Assembly (NCBI GenBank): GCA_002238965.1
Contig: MPNJ01000012.1
Coordinates: 52,190-116,189 of the forward strand
Length of the DNA: 64,000 nt
Source of the DNA: Nitrospinae bacterium bin107
GTDB lineage: Bacteria; UBA8248
Direction: 5' to 3'
In this document: piece after piece, positions 53,336-63,831 of the stretch
Numbering within the stretch: the first letter of the stretch is position 1
How the letters are laid out: every line of letters begins with the position of its first letter
Notes under the pieces: model-generated
Databases searched by the model: none
What the model saw: only the letters and a program-made list of their open reading frames with translations
Told to the model about the DNA's origin: nothing
Made by a program: the position numbers and the translations under genes

Positions 53336-53899
53336 TCAATTCGTGTCCGTAATTCCTTTCAGTTCAAGGTTTTTTCCGTTTAACTCAACCGTGCTCGTGA
53401 GCGGAACGGCCGTCTGAACCATCTGCTCGGCATAGCAGCCCTGTTTCGCCAATTGAATGATGTTCAGGATTTTATCTTCCGTCTCGTTCGATTCGACTTT
53501 GAAATGCGTGCGCACCCTCCGGCATCCAGAATTCACATCGCCCTTGAGGACGGAACCTTTCAGGAAATAATCGAATTCCACGCGGCAGGTGGCCTTCTCG
53601 AAGGTCGTTTTCGTCATATGGGCGTACCGCCCAAGCTGGGTCAACAGTCAGAAGCCGACTCCCATGGCGATGTAGGTGAGGGGCTGTGGATACCTGTCCT
53701 CTCCTCCGATGCGTGGCGGTTCGTCGCTGAAAACTTCAAAGTGCCGGAATCGCCCGATTTTGAGTTGTCCATCGTCCATCGTTTCCGTCTCTGCGAGCAT
53801 GGTGATCTCATAACCGTCTTTTGGAAGTTCGGGTTTATCGATCGGCCGCTCGCCGGGCACAGAGCTCTCATGCCAGGGATAATTGATGCTTTCGACCAT
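53336..53899 (-). CDS. OsmC-like selenoprotein (in-frame UGA read as Sec84)
   Basis: ATG 53899 (GGAGGA ribosome site) opens 83 codons up to TGA 53648-53650. The same frame then continues 103 codons to TGA 53336-53338. Across the first TGA the protein reads PLTYIAMGVGF-U-LLTQLGRYA, placing Sec84 exactly where OsmC-family proteins have their first redox cysteine. The second, Cys155 in LAKQGCYAEQM, is conserved. Both halves together give 187 residues with an OsmC alpha/beta layout. OsmC/Ohr proteins reduce hydroperoxides or bind thiols; a Sec version has been described from marine metagenome surveys. The DinB-like gene lies 67 bases upstream on the same strand. Confidence 0.85.
53619..53633 (-). 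promoter_or_regulatory. Candidate bacterial SECIS hairpin downstream of UGA 53648-53650
   Basis: A perfect 6-bp stem (TGGGCG/CGCCCA) closes a GTA loop on the minus strand. The stem starts 14 nt after the UGA and the loop lies 20 nt after it. The loop contains GU next to a G-rich stem, as in known bacterial elements recognised by SelB. Confidence 0.65.
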
Positions 53900-53966
53900 C
53901 TTTGAATGTCCTCCAGGGTTTGGATGCGTAAGATGCTATTCCCAAAACTGTTTGTTTATATTGTTT

Positions 53967-54638
53967 TTATTCCCATCTCAGCACACGGATGTAACCCTCT
54001 TGCGGTATCTGGACGAGCGGCTCCACGCCTTCCTCTTTCTTGTGCATCTGGATGGTTTTGAGATGCGCATACGCTTCCCAGAGCATGTGTCGGAACGTGT
54101 ATTCGAGGTTGAAGTGAAACAGCTCCGCATCGTCGGGGTCGATCCAAACGCCGGTGCAGTGGGCCTTGAGTGTGACGTTTTCGCGCCACCTGCGCACGTC
54201 CTCGCCGGTTCCGGGCCGTATCTTACCCACCGGCACTCGCTCTGTGATATGTCTCCCGTCCCGGATGGATTCGGTCGTCTCGCCTCCCAGCACCTCCCAG
54301 GCGAGGGCGAACGAGTCCCGCATGACGCCGATAAGGTCTTGAATCTGCGGGCAATACGCCTCTTTCATCATTCGCCCGTCGAAGCGCTCGAAGAGTTCCT
54401 TATCGCGCGGGAGGTCGTCTCCGAAGAGTATTTCCCCCCAGCGAATCAGCAGCCACCGGTAGGGCAGAGACGCCACGTGGCTCGCCTGATCCCGGATGGA
54501 CCAAAGGCCCCAGCTCTTCTCGTCTCTCGTTCTGCGCAATACCTCCTCGGGGAGGCCGCGCGTTTCTCGCTCATATAAATCAGTGACTTGCGAGATTTCG
54601 GGGAACAGCGCGCGCGCTGGATTTCCTCGTTCCTGCAT
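53967..54638 (-). CDS. DinB-like four-helix-bundle protein
   Basis: The 223-residue protein has helices typical of the DinB/YfiT metal-binding superfamily: SWGLWSIRDQASHVASLPYR in helix 2 with a putative metal-ligand histidine, and FRHMLWEAYAHLKTIQMHK near the C-terminus with two more. Such proteins often act as thiol-dependent transferases or hydrolases, usually uncharacterised. The ATG at 54638 is chosen because GGAGGAATCCAGAAG precedes it, whereas an in-frame ATG at 54716 has no ribosome site. It may be co-transcribed with the OsmC-like selenoprotein. Confidence 0.7.
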   Translation of the reverse strand: MQERGNPARALFPEISQVTDLYERETRGLPEEVLRRTRDEKSWGLWSIRDQASHVASLPYRWLLIRWGEILFGDDLPRDKELFERFDGRMMKEAYCPQIQDLIGVMRDSFALAWEVLGGETTESIRDGRHITERVPVGKIRPGTGEDVRRWRENVTLKAHCTGVWIDPDDAELFHFNLEYTFRHMLWEAYAHLKTIQMHKKEEGVEPLVQIPQEGYIRVLRWE

Positions 54639-55002
54639 CTTCTGGATTCCTCCGGTCGAACGTGCAGTTCCCCGCATTTCCGCGCATTCGCCGTTATCGC
54701 GGGAGCCGCTGTCCATGGCAGAATCCTCATGCGTCGCGGTTCTGCGGCGTCATTTCCCAGGAAAATAAATTTTCAGTTTTTTATCGAATTACCCCGTTAA
54801 TTTATCTGATTTTATCGATATTTACGGAAATTCATTTTTCCTTATCGATTTCATTGCGAAGCGACACCATACCTGAGCCGGAACTTCGCCGCCACGGGCA
54901 GATGCGAGCAAATGCGCCCCGCCTCCTCACGGGAAGGGAGCGGATTCATCGGGTCTCAAGAGCGCCCTTCGCCCCGATTCGCCGGTGAGCAGTCTGCTTC
55001 TT
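54639..55002. other. AT-rich intergenic region
   Basis: About 360 bases, notably AT-rich between 54760 and 54850, between the TSUP stop and the DinB-like start. It should contain the promoter of the DinB/OsmC pair. I do not see a clear -35/-10 on the minus strand or a terminator for the TSUP gene. Confidence 0.45.
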
Positions 55003-55749
55003 TCAGCCCCCGAACGCGCGGGAGGCGAGGTAGGCGCCCAGCGCGAGGAGGGAGAGGAAGAAGATTTTCCGGAACAGCTGCTCGGAGAGCCGGCTCCGGA
55101 TTCGCTGCCCGATGACCATGCCCGCCACCGCCGGCGCAAGCGCCACGGTGGAGAGGACGCCGTGCTCCATCCGCAGCAGGTCGTTGGCCTGAAGCGCGAA
55201 CCCCAGCGCCAGCGTCGATACCGTGAAGAGCATTCCCATCGCCTGGATCAGCGCGTCGCGCGAGAGGCCGAGCGCCTGTAAGTACATCACCCCCGGCACG
55301 ACGAAAGACCCCGTCATGCCCGTCAGCACGCCGTTCACGAGTCCGGCCAGCGGGCCCATCCATTTTTCATGGCGGGCCTGGACTTGGAATCGCAACCCGA
55401 GCAGGTTCGCGGCGGCGTACGCCACGAGCAGCAACCCGAGGAGCGCGGTCAGCAGCGAGAAATCGACGCGCGTCAGCGCGGACGCTCCCAGCCGCACGGT
55501 GACCGCCGCCACCAGCAGAAACAGCCAGATACGGCGCAGAAGCGACCAGCCGTGGCCGCCGACAACCGCCTGCCAGACGTTGGTCACGAACGAAGGCACG
55601 AGGAGCAGGGCCATCGCGTTCGTCAGGTTGAGCGCCACCGCCAATACGGCGAGGCTCACCGTCGGCAGGCCGAGGCCGATGACCCCTTTGACCGCGCCTG
55701 CGAGCAGAAAGGTTCCGGCGATGGCGATGATGGTGGCGGCGTCAAGCAT
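55003..55749 (-). CDS. TSUP/TauE-SafE family membrane permease
   Basis: The 248-residue protein has about eight hydrophobic segments and the paired TSUP motifs LLAGAVKGVIGLGLPTVSLA (around 14-33) and GLVNGVLTGMTGSFVVPGVM (around 133-152), which are the two repeat halves. The family moves sulfite, sulfonates or other organic anions. ATG 55749 with AAAGGAACGACGGG is used; the much longer open frame upstream has no family content. It is divergent from the helicase gene. Confidence 0.87.
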   Translation of the reverse strand: MLDAATIIAIAGTFLLAGAVKGVIGLGLPTVSLAVLAVALNLTNAMALLLVPSFVTNVWQAVVGGHGWSLLRRIWLFLLVAAVTVRLGASALTRVDFSLLTALLGLLLVAYAAANLLGLRFQVQARHEKWMGPLAGLVNGVLTGMTGSFVVPGVMYLQALGLSRDALIQAMGMLFTVSTLALGFALQANDLLRMEHGVLSTVALAPAVAGMVIGQRIRSRLSEQLFRKIFFLSLLALGAYLASRAFGG

Positions 55750-55874
55750 CCCGTCGTTCCTTTGGCGGTGTCCGTCGATGCGTTCGCGAGGAGCCCCTAT
55801 TCCCGTCGGGAGATGGTTCCACCGCCTCAGTATCACACAGCCGGCGCGGCGGCGCTCCTCTTGCGCGGTTACGA

Positions 55875-55920
55875 TTTTCGGGCGTATGATCCGCCTCAAC
55901 ACGAGGAACACGCCCGAAAA
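55875..55920. promoter_or_regulatory. Inverted repeat in the TSUP/helicase divergent intergenic region
   Basis: TTTTCGGGCGT (55875-55885) and ACGCCCGAAAA (55910-55920) form an 11-bp perfect inverted repeat separated by 24 bases, in the 377-base divergent interval 55750-56126. It could be an operator shared by the two divergent genes or a cruciform/terminator element. Apart from it the interval has nothing recognisable. Confidence 0.5.
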
Positions 55921-56126
55921 ACAGGCGGAAACGGAAGGCCCAGCCACCGGCGCGACCGCAGTCGGTGAGACCGTTTTACCCTTCGACTCGTCCATCCGAC
56001 GAACGTTTCCCCAAGATACATTCGAACGCATGTCCTCGTTCACGGCGCGAGCCGATCTGTAGGCTCGGATTCGATGGGGACCAAATACGACATGGCAACT
56101 CTCCGGTCGCACAAGGGCCGTTCGCC

Positions 56127-59100
56127 ATGAGGGTGGACGGCGCGTCGGTTTCAGGAAAGGACAATTCCTTTCGTCCCCGCTGTCTGTCGGTAGACCTGGA
56201 GGTCAGCAGAAATGCTGTTATCCGCGCCTTGGGCGCGGTGCGCGCGGATACCGGCGAAAGCCTGACGCATTCCGGCGGCGGCTTGACGGCCGCGCTGGAA
56301 AAGCTCGACGACCTCGCCGAGGGGGCGTCATTCATTCTGGGTCACAACTTGATCGCCTTTGACCTTCCGCACCTCACGGCAGCGAAACCCGGCCTGCGGC
56401 TGTTGAAGCTGCCCGTGGTGGACACGCTTCGCCTCAGCCCACTCGCCTTTCCCCGCAATCCGTATCATCGCCTGGTCAAGCACTACCAGGACGGCGGTCT
56501 CAGGCGCGGACGAATCAACGACCCGGAGCTCGACTCCCGCCTCGCGCTGGAAGTCTTCGCCGATCAGCGCAAAGAGCTTCGGAAGGCGCAGCCGGACCTG
56601 CTGGCGGCTTGGCACTGGCTGACCACGCCGGAGTATGAAGGCGCGGACCGCGCCCTGGACGATCTGTTCACAGCGCTCCGTAGATCGCGCCGTCCGTCGG
56701 ATGCCGAGGCCCGCGCGGCGATAAACCGTCGCCTGGAGGACGTCGCCTGCGTGACATACGGGCGCGAGATCCTGGCGGAGGCGGACAAGCGGGGCTGGGC
56801 GCTGGCCTACGCCTTGGCGTGGCTTTCGGTGGCCGGTGGCAACTCCGTCATGCCGCCTTGGGTTCGCCACCAGTTCCCGCAAGCGGGAGAGCTGGTGCGC
56901 CGTCTCCGGGATACCGCCTGCGTAGATCCCGCCTGCGGCTGGTGCCGCGAGATGCACGACGCCCGCAAGGAGCTCAAGCGCTGGTTCGGTTTCGACGATT
57001 TCCGCCCGGAACCTGCGGACGATGAAGGGTGCCCCATGCAGCAGGCCGTCGTCGAGGCGGCGATGGGCGGGGAGCACGTCCTCGGCATCCTGCCCACGGG
57101 AACCGGCAAGTCTATCTGCTACCAGGTTCCCGCGCTCTCGCGCTACGAGAAGACAGGCGCCCTCACTGTGGTCATCTCGCCCCTGGTCGCGCTGATGGCC
57201 GATCAGGTGGCCGGTCTGGAAGAGAGCGACGTCGATTGCTGCGTGACCATCAACGGGCTTTTGTCGATGCCCGAACGAGCGGACGCGCTCGACCGGGTGC
57301 GGCTGGGGGACGCGGGCATCCTGATCGTCTCGCCGGAGCAACTCCGCTCCCGTTCCCTTCGCCGGGCGCTCGACCAGCGGGAGATCGGCGCCTGGGTGGT
57401 GGACGAGGCCCACTGCGTGTCGCAATGGGGGCACGACTTCCGGCCCGACTACCGTTACGTGGGCCGCTTCATCCGGAAGAAGGCGGGCGAGGGGCCGGTA
57501 CCCCCCGTGCTGTGCCTGACCGCGACCGCGAGGCCCGGTGTCGTCGAGGACGTTGCGCGGCACTTCCGTGAGAAGGTCGGGGTCGAGTTGAAGGTGTTTG
57601 ACGGCGGCGCGGAAAGACCCAATCTGACGTTCGAGGTCATCCCGACTTCGGGGGGCGAGAAGTTCGCCCACGTCCACCAGATGCTGGAATCGCACCTGCC
57701 GTCTGATAAGCCCGGCGGCGCCATCGTCTACTGCGCGACGCGGCAGGGCAGCGAGGATATCGCCGAGTACCTGAAACAGAAGGGCGTGGAGGCGGAGCAT
57801 TTTCACGCGGGCCTCTCGCCGGAGATCAAGAAGGACGTGCAGCGCCGCTTCATCAAGGGTGAGTTGCGCGCCATCGCGGCGACCAACGCCTTCGGTATGG
57901 GGATCGACAAGCCGGACGTGCGCCTGGTCGTCCACGCCGACATTCCGGGGTCGCTGGAGCACTATTTCCAGGAGGCGGGCCGCGCTGGGCGGGATCGGGA
58001 ATCGGCGCGGTGCGTGCTGCTCTACACGGAGGACGACGTGGAGCGCCGGTTCGGCATGTCGGCCCGCTCGCGTCTCACCCGGCGGGAGATACACGGCATT
58101 CTCCGGGCCTTGCGCAGCCTGGACCGCAAGAAACACGCCGGCGGCGAGGTGGTGGCCACGGAGGGCGAGATACTGGGGGAGGACGAGGAAAACGCGTTCG
58201 AGCGGGATTCGGCCACCGACGATACCCGGGTGCGAACCGCCGTCGCCTGGCTGGAGGAATCCGAACTGCTGACCCGCGAAGAGAACGTGGTGCATGTATT
58301 CCCCTCCTCGCTCCAGGTGCGTTCGGTCGAAGAGGCCAAGGAACGGCTCGGGAGGGCGGACATTACCCAGGACTATCGCCGCCGGTTGCTGCGCATCGTC
58401 GAAACACTCATCGACGCCCCCCCGGACGATGGCGTCAGTACCGATGAACTGATGACGGTCTCGGGGCTGAGTCCCGAGGGCGTGCGTGGCGCATTGCACG
58501 ATCTGGAGCGGCTGCGCATCTCCAGCAACGATACCGCGCTGACTGCGTTCATCCACGCCGGCGTGGAGCGCAGCTCCCGAAAGCGCCTCGAAGAAGCGGT
58601 GGCCTTGGAGACCGCCCTGATCGCGCACATGCGCGAGGCGGCACCGGGTATGGGCAAGGGAGATGCGTCGCCGCTTCACCTGCGCATCGCCTCTCAGAAA
58701 CTCAGGGATGACGAATTGCCCGACCCGCTGCCGGAACGCCTGTGGCGCATCGTCCGCGGCATTGCCCGGGATGGCCGAGGCGAGGACGGTGCAGGCGGAA
58801 GCCTGACGGTGCGGAAACGGGACGCGGAGACGGCGCATGTGACGCTGCGCCGGGAGTGGGGAGACTTGGAGGAGACCGCCGAACGCCGGCGCGAGGCTGC
58901 CTCACGGCTGCTGGAACACCTACTCGACTGCCTGCCTACCGGGAGTCGAGGCGTGGATCTGCTGGCGGAAACCACGCTCGGGAAACTGCTGGCGGCGATC
59001 GAATCCGACCTGATCCTGAAGAGCAGGGTCCGACACCCCGAGAAACTCCTCGACCGCGCCCTGCTGTGGCTGCACGAGATGGAGGTCATCCGCCTGAACA

Positions 59101-61265
59101 AGGGCCTCGCCGTGTTCCGCCGCGCCATGACCATTCGCCTGGAACGCCGGGAGCGGCGCGGCTTCGCGAATGCGGACTTCGAACCCCTCGCGCTTCATTA
59201 CAAGGGACAGGTGTTGCACGTACATGTCATGGCGGAGTTCGCCGAGCGCGGCCGCGACGCCATGAGCGAAGCGCTTCGCCTCGCCATGGATTACTTCACC
59301 ATGCATGAGGAGGCGTTTCTCGCGCGCTGGCTACCGGGCCGGGACAGGGAGATCGGACGCCAGACCACGCCTGCATCATGGCAAGCCATCGTCCGAAGCC
59401 TGAACAACCCCGTCCAGCAGCGCATCGTCGCCGATGCCCGCGAGCAGACGAATGTGCTGGTGCTCGCGGGTCCCGGCTCGGGCAAGACGCGGGTCCTTGT
59501 GCACCGCATTGCCTGGCTGATCCGCGTGAGGCGGGAGAACGCCCGCAGCATCCTGGCCCTGGCCTACAACCGCCACGCGGCAGTCGACGTCCGCCGCCGC
59601 CTCGGGGAGTTGCTCGGAGACGACGCCAGAGGCGTGACCGTTCTCACCTGTCACGCCCTGGCGATGCGCTTGGCCGGGTTCAGCTTCATGAGTCGGGCGG
59701 AGCGCCCGGATGACGATGTGTTCTCTGAGATCATCACACGCGCAGTGGATTTGTTGCGCGGAGAGGGCTTGCCGCCGGAGGAGGCGGATGAGCAACGCGA
59801 GCGCCTGCTGGCGGGTTTCCGGTGGATACTGGTGGACGAATACCAGGACATCGCAACCGATCAGTACGAGTTGATATCAGCCTTGGCCGGCCGGACGCTC
59901 GATGACGAGGACGGCAAGCTCACCCTGTTCGCGGTAGGAGACGACGACCAGAACATCTACGCATTCAACGGCGCCTCGGTGGAGTTCATCCGCCGCTTCG
60001 AAGCGGACTACGGACCCAAACCCGTCTATCTCACGGCGAACTACCGCTCCACTGCCCACGTCGTGGCGGCTGCCAACGCGGTGATCGAACCGTCACGGGA
60101 GAGGATGAAGGTAGACCATCCCATCCACGTCAACCGGGCGCGCGAAAAGGACCCGCCGGGCGGCGCGTGGGAAGAACTGGACCCGGTCTCGCGAGGGCGG
60201 GTGCAAATACTGCCGGCGGGCCGCGACCCGATCCATCAGGCGCAGGCCGTCATGGCGGAACTACGGCGCCTCGCGTCGGTTGCGCGGGAGGATTGGGACT
60301 GGTCCCGTTGCGCGGTGCTCGCGCGCGAGCGGAAGTATTTGGCGCCGCTTCGCGCATTCTGTGAAGCGCACGGTGTTCCGGTTCAGATGGGGGACGAGGA
60401 GATTCCGGGTTTCTGGCATCTGCGGGAGATCCGCGCATTCCTCGAATGGCTGCGCGCGCGCAAGCCCCGCGTCGTCGACGGGGCGGCTCTCAAGAACCGG
60501 GTGGAAAGATACCCGTCCGGTCCCTGGTACGATCTGCTGCGCCAGGCCGTCGAGGAACACGCGTTGGAAACCGGCGGAGCGGAGACGCCGGTGGATCACT
60601 TGATCGAATGGCTGGCGGAATGGGGTAGGGGCATAAGGAAGCGGCAGCGTGGCCTCCTGTTGTCGACTGCTCATGGCGCCAAGGGATTGGAATTCGACCA
60701 CGTGGCCGTGCTGGACGGCGGGTGGGAACGCGTTGGGTGCGGTGAGGATGAGGACGCGCCGCGCCGTCTGTACTACGTGGCCATGACGCGCGCCCGGCAG
60801 ACCCTGACGCTCGCGCGGTTCGACGAGACCCACGGGTTCGCGGACGAATTGACCGGCCATCCCTCCGTGATACACCGCGAACCGATCGAGCTTCCGCCCG
60901 GCCCTGAGTCGCTCGGGTATCACTACGTCCGGCCCGCTCTCCGGGATGTGGACCTGGGTTTCGCCGGACGCCGGAGCGTCCGCGATCCGGTTCACCATGC
61001 CATCGCCGGTCTGTCGCCGGGCGACCCGCTCGATACGGGCATCACGACTCGGGGACGGTGGGAATTGATGGACAGGAAGGGCGCGGTGGTGGGGCGTCTC
61101 GCCGCTGGTTTCCAGCCCCCGCCCGGAACCCGTTGCCGCTCCGCCGAAGTGTGGGCCGTCACCGGGTGGAGCCGTGAGGCTTCCAAGCCTGAGTATTACG
61201 ACTCCATAAAATGCGACGCCTGGGAGGTGATCGTGCCGGAACTCGTATTCGAGCCGGTTTCGTGA
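56127..61265 (+). CDS. Exonuclease-RecQ-UvrD fusion helicase
   Basis: The 1712-residue protein has three parts. Residues about 15-150 are a DEDD-type 3'-5' exonuclease: SVDLEV (D22, E24), [14 protein letters not shown] (N and D near 73-78) and [11 protein letters not shown] (131-141). Residues about 280-650 are a RecQ helicase: [14 protein letters not shown] (about 322-335), [19 protein letters not shown] (about 424) and [12 protein letters not shown]. About 1090-1590 form a UvrD/Rep-type helicase: [10 protein letters not shown] (about 1113), VDEYQD (about 1236), [12 protein letters not shown] (about 1271), [14 protein letters not shown] and [10 protein letters not shown] (about 1548). The RecQ zinc-binding cysteines are missing. 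ATG 56127 gives the first domain cleanly. A DNA repair or anti-element role is inference. Confidence 0.88.
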   Translation: MRVDGASVSGKDNSFRPRCLSVDLEVSRNAVIRALGAVRADTGESLTHSGGGLTAALEKLDDLAEGASFILGHNLIAFDLPHLTAAKPGLRLLKLPVVDTLRLSPLAFPRNPYHRLVKHYQDGGLRRGRINDPELDSRLALEVFADQRKELRKAQPDLLAAWHWLTTPEYEGADRALDDLFTALRRSRRPSDAEARAAINRRLEDVACVTYGREILAEADKRGWALAYALAWLSVAGGNSVMPPWVRHQFPQAGELVRRLRDTACVDPACGWCREMHDARKELKRWFGFDDFRPEPADDEGCPMQQAVVEAAMGGEHVLGILPTGTGKSICYQVPALSRYEKTGALTVVISPLVALMADQVAGLEESDVDCCVTINGLLSMPERADALDRVRLGDAGILIVSPEQLRSRSLRRALDQREIGAWVVDEAHCVSQWGHDFRPDYRYVGRFIRKKAGEGPVPPVLCLTATARPGVVEDVARHFREKVGVELKVFDGGAERPNLTFEVIPTSGGEKFAHVHQMLESHLPSDKPGGAIVYCATRQGSEDIAEYLKQKGVEAEHFHAGLSPEIKKDVQRRFIKGELRAIAATNAFGMGIDKPDVRLVVHADIPGSLEHYFQEAGRAGRDRESARCVLLYTEDDVERRFGMSARSRLTRREIHGILRALRSLDRKKHAGGEVVATEGEILGEDEENAFERDSATDDTRVRTAVAWLEESELLTREENVVHVFPSSLQVRSVEEAKERLGRADITQDYRRRLLRIVETLIDAPPDDGVSTDELMTVSGLSPEGVRGALHDLERLRISSNDTALTAFIHAGVERSSRKRLEEAVALETALIAHMREAAPGMGKGDASPLHLRIASQKLRDDELPDPLPERLWRIVRGIARDGRGEDGAGGSLTVRKRDAETAHVTLRREWGDLEETAERRREAASRLLEHLLDCLPTGSRGVDLLAETTLGKLLAAIESDLILKSRVRHPEKLLDRALLWLHEMEVIRLNKGLAVFRRAMTIRLERRERRGFANADFEPLALHYKGQVLHVHVMAEFAERGRDAMSEALRLAMDYFTMHEEAFLARWLPGRDREIGRQTTPASWQAIVRSLNNPVQQRIVADAREQTNVLVLAGPGSGKTRVLVHRIAWLIRVRRENARSILALAYNRHAAVDVRRRLGELLGDDARGVTVLTCHALAMRLAGFSFMSRAERPDDDVFSEIITRAVDLLRGEGLPPEEADEQRERLLAGFRWILVDEYQDIATDQYELISALAGRTLDDEDGKLTLFAVGDDDQNIYAFNGASVEFIRRFEADYGPKPVYLTANYRSTAHVVAAANAVIEPSRERMKVDHPIHVNRAREKDPPGGAWEELDPVSRGRVQILPAGRDPIHQAQAVMAELRRLASVAREDWDWSRCAVLARERKYLAPLRAFCEAHGVPVQMGDEEIPGFWHLREIRAFLEWLRARKPRVVDGAALKNRVERYPSGPWYDLLRQAVEEHALETGGAETPVDHLIEWLAEWGRGIRKRQRGLLLSTAHGAKGLEFDHVAVLDGGWERVGCGEDEDAPRRLYYVAMTRARQTLTLARFDETHGFADELTGHPSVIHREPIELPPGPESLGYHYVRPALRDVDLGFAGRRSVRDPVHHAIAGLSPGDPLDTGITTRGRWELMDRKGAVVGRLAAGFQPPPGTRCRSAEVWAVTGWSREASKPEYYDSIKCDAWEVIVPELVFEPVS

Positions 61266-61305
61266 GAAGCGATTGCTTGCGGATAAGTAACGCACCGGCT
61301 TGCAA

Positions 61306-61334
61306 TTCCTCCCTCCTCGCTCGGAATTGACCCC
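61306..61334. repeat. 29-bp direct repeat, copy 1 (left of the molybdopterin gene)
   Basis: TTCCTCCCTCCTCGCTCGGA plus ATTGACCCC recurs at 63761-63789 with two mismatches in the same orientation. The two copies bracket the 61430-63724 gene. Confidence 0.75.
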
Positions 61335-61429
61335 CTCGATTTCATGGACAAACGACGCCCGAGCATGTAGATTGACGGCTCATTCAGCGACTTATCATTT
61401 CTTGGTTCTCTTCTCATTGGGAGCATGCC

Positions 61430-63724
61430 ATGGCGGAAGCCAAAGACATGGGCGGCGCCGTAGTCGGCGAGTCCCTTCCCTTTCTGGACGACCCCGAAAA
61501 GGCGGCGGGCACAGCGGATTATCTCGACGATCTCCAGCTTCCGGGGATGCTGGTCGGCAAGGCGCTTCGCAGCGAACACGCGCACGCCGGGATTGTTTCG
61601 GTCGATGCGAGCGAGGCGCTGCGCGTCCCCGGCGTCGTCACCGTTCTCACGGGAGACGATCTGGCCGACCATCCCTGCATCACCGCCCATAATCGGGCCA
61701 TGCCCGTCATCGCCCACGACAGGGTGCGCTACATGGGCGAGGTGGTCGCCCTCGTTGCGGCGGAGACGCCAGAGGCGGCCGAGGCGGCGACGCGGCTGAT
61801 ACAGGTCGAATACCGGCCCCTGCCCGTCGTCTCCTGTCCGCGCGCGGCGATGGAAGCAGGCGCGGAAGTCATCTTCCCCGGCGGCAACGTGCTCAACCAG
61901 GCGAAGATACGGAAAGGGGACGTCGACGAGGGCTTCGGGAAGGCCGACGTCATCGTCGAGAACGAGTACTCCACACCCTCCATCGATCATCTCTATCTCG
62001 AGGTGGAGGCGGCGTGCGCGAGTCCGAACCCCGGCGGCGGGGTTCAAATCTGGGGTTCGACCCAGCAGCCCTTCCTGGTGCGGCAGAACGTCGCACGGAT
62101 TCTGGGCCTCAAGGGCGAGAGCTCGGTTCGTTTCGTCCAGACGACCACCGGCGGGGCTTTCGGCGGAAAGAGCGAGGCGAGCCTCGACGTTTGCCTGCGC
62201 GCCGCCGTCCTCGCCCGCGCCGCGGGCAGGCCCGTGAAGCTCGTCTATTCGCGCGAGGAGAGCATGATCGCCTCCACCAAGCGCCACGCCTCTTTCATCC
62301 GCTCGAAAACGGGAGCGACGAAGGACGGTCGTCTCGTGGCCGTTCAGGTGGAAGTCTGGCTGGACAAGGGGGCGTACGTGGCCAACGGGGGGGATAACCC
62401 GCCTGCGTTCAAGCGCGCGACCTACCATGCCGCGGGCCCCTACCAGGCGCCCCACGTGAAGGTGGACGTCCACTGCGTGCACACGAACCACCCCTACGGG
62501 GGCCAGATGCGCGGGCCGGGTTGCCCCCAGGTCCACTTCGCGGGCGAGCAGCAGATGGACGAACTCGCCAGGATTTTGGGAATGGACCCCATCGAGATCA
62601 GGCGCGTGAACGGGCTGCGCGTCGGCGCCCGGACGGCCTGGAATCAGCATCTGCCCGAGAGCGTGGGCTTTCTCGATACGCTGAAGGAAGTGGAGCAGGC
62701 CTCATCCTGGGGAAGCGGGGGAAACGGAAGAGCCGCGGACGGCCGCTTGCGCGGTCGCGGGGTGGCGAGTTGCCTCTACGGCACGGGCAACGCGTATTCC
62801 CCGGCGGAGGCGCACGTCTTCCTCACGGCGGAGGGCAAGGTGCAGGTGGCCGCTGGCGTGGTGGATTTCGGCCAGGGCAGCAAGACGGTGCTTTGCCAGA
62901 TCGCCGCCGAGACGCTGGACATTCCCTATTCCGAGTTCCTGATGGAGAGCGTGGACACTGCCATCGACCCCTTCGGCGGCACGAGTTCGAGTTCGCGCAT
63001 CACCATGCAGGGCGGCAAGGCGGTCTACAACGCCGCCATCAAGGCGCGCGAGGAGTTGCTGCGCCTGGGCGGGATTCTGCTGGAGGCGGACCCTGCGGAT
63101 CTGGAACTTCGCGGCGGCGTGGTTCGCTCACGCTCGCATGCGGAAACCCGGATCACGCTTGCCGAAATAGCGAAGGCGTATGTCGCCGATGAACTCAAGC
63201 AGATCGGCGCCGCGGACAGCATTCCGCCGCCCGCGAAAACCGACAAGGAGACGGGCCTAGGCGAGCCGTATGAGATCTACGGGTTCGGCAGCCAGGTGGC
63301 CGAGGTGCTCGTGGACGAGGAGACGGGCGAGGTGGAGGTCACCGGCGTCTGGGCCGCTCACGACGTGGGCCGGGCCATCAGCCCCATGGGCGTGGAGCAG
63401 CAGATCGAGGGCGGCGTATACATGGGGGTCGGCTTCTGCATGATGGAGGAGGTCGTTCAGCGCGAGGGCCTGATGCAGAATCCCGACATGCACGGCTACC
63501 TCGCTCCCACGGCGGAGGACGTGCCGGACCGGATGGCGTCCATCATCGTGGAGGATGGCTATTCGAACGGCCCTTACGGGGCCAAGGGCGTCGGGGAGCA
63601 GGTGACCGTACCCACGGCGGCGGCCATCGCCAATGCGATTCATGACGCCACGGGCGTCCGGTTCCACGACCTGCCCCTGACGCCGGACCGGGTCGCGATG
63701 GCGCTCCTGAAGAAGAGGTCGTGA
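61430..63724 (+). CDS. Xanthine dehydrogenase-family molybdopterin-binding subunit (large subunit)
   Basis: The 764-residue protein matches the large subunit of molybdenum hydroxylases. The N-terminal a/b hammerhead domain has FLDDPEKAAGTADYLDDLQL and KALRSEHAHAGIVSVD. Cofactor-binding segments include TTTGGAFGGKSEASLD, GQMRGPGCPQVHFAGEQQ and DFGQGSKTVLCQIAAE, and the catalytic glutamate is about E722 in GAKGVGEQ. The family hydroxylates N-heterocycles, aldehydes or CO. The usual FAD (medium) and 2Fe-2S (small) subunits are not upstream and may lie beyond the window edge. RGPGCPQ replaces the common R-A-F/Y-G-x-P-Q motif. Start ATG follows a weak site (GGGAGCATGCC). Confidence 0.88.
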   Translation: MAEAKDMGGAVVGESLPFLDDPEKAAGTADYLDDLQLPGMLVGKALRSEHAHAGIVSVDASEALRVPGVVTVLTGDDLADHPCITAHNRAMPVIAHDRVRYMGEVVALVAAETPEAAEAATRLIQVEYRPLPVVSCPRAAMEAGAEVIFPGGNVLNQAKIRKGDVDEGFGKADVIVENEYSTPSIDHLYLEVEAACASPNPGGGVQIWGSTQQPFLVRQNVARILGLKGESSVRFVQTTTGGAFGGKSEASLDVCLRAAVLARAAGRPVKLVYSREESMIASTKRHASFIRSKTGATKDGRLVAVQVEVWLDKGAYVANGGDNPPAFKRATYHAAGPYQAPHVKVDVHCVHTNHPYGGQMRGPGCPQVHFAGEQQMDELARILGMDPIEIRRVNGLRVGARTAWNQHLPESVGFLDTLKEVEQASSWGSGGNGRAADGRLRGRGVASCLYGTGNAYSPAEAHVFLTAEGKVQVAAGVVDFGQGSKTVLCQIAAETLDIPYSEFLMESVDTAIDPFGGTSSSSRITMQGGKAVYNAAIKAREELLRLGGILLEADPADLELRGGVVRSRSHAETRITLAEIAKAYVADELKQIGAADSIPPPAKTDKETGLGEPYEIYGFGSQVAEVLVDEETGEVEVTGVWAAHDVGRAISPMGVEQQIEGGVYMGVGFCMMEEVVQREGLMQNPDMHGYLAPTAEDVPDRMASIIVEDGYSNGPYGAKGVGEQVTVPTAAAIANAIHDATGVRFHDLPLTPDRVAMALLKKRS

Positions 63725-63760
63725 TTCATCGCTCCAAAACTACTCCCTCAAGCCTGGTTT

Positions 63761-63789
63761 TTCCTCCCTCCTCAGTCGGAATTGACCCC
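63761..63789. repeat. 29-bp direct repeat, copy 2 (right of the molybdopterin gene)
   Basis: Same element as 61306-61334 with AG in place of GC at the centre. It is followed by G-run-rich DNA (63796-63810) that looks repetitive. Confidence 0.75.
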
Positions 63790-63831
63790 TGACAAGGGGG
63801 GGTAGGGGGGGTGACTTTACCCACTAAAGGA

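Noticed and set aside
56328..58838. 836-codon minus-strand frame opposite the helicase fusion
   Set aside because: No recognisable domain; the plus strand carries complete exonuclease and RecQ motifs.
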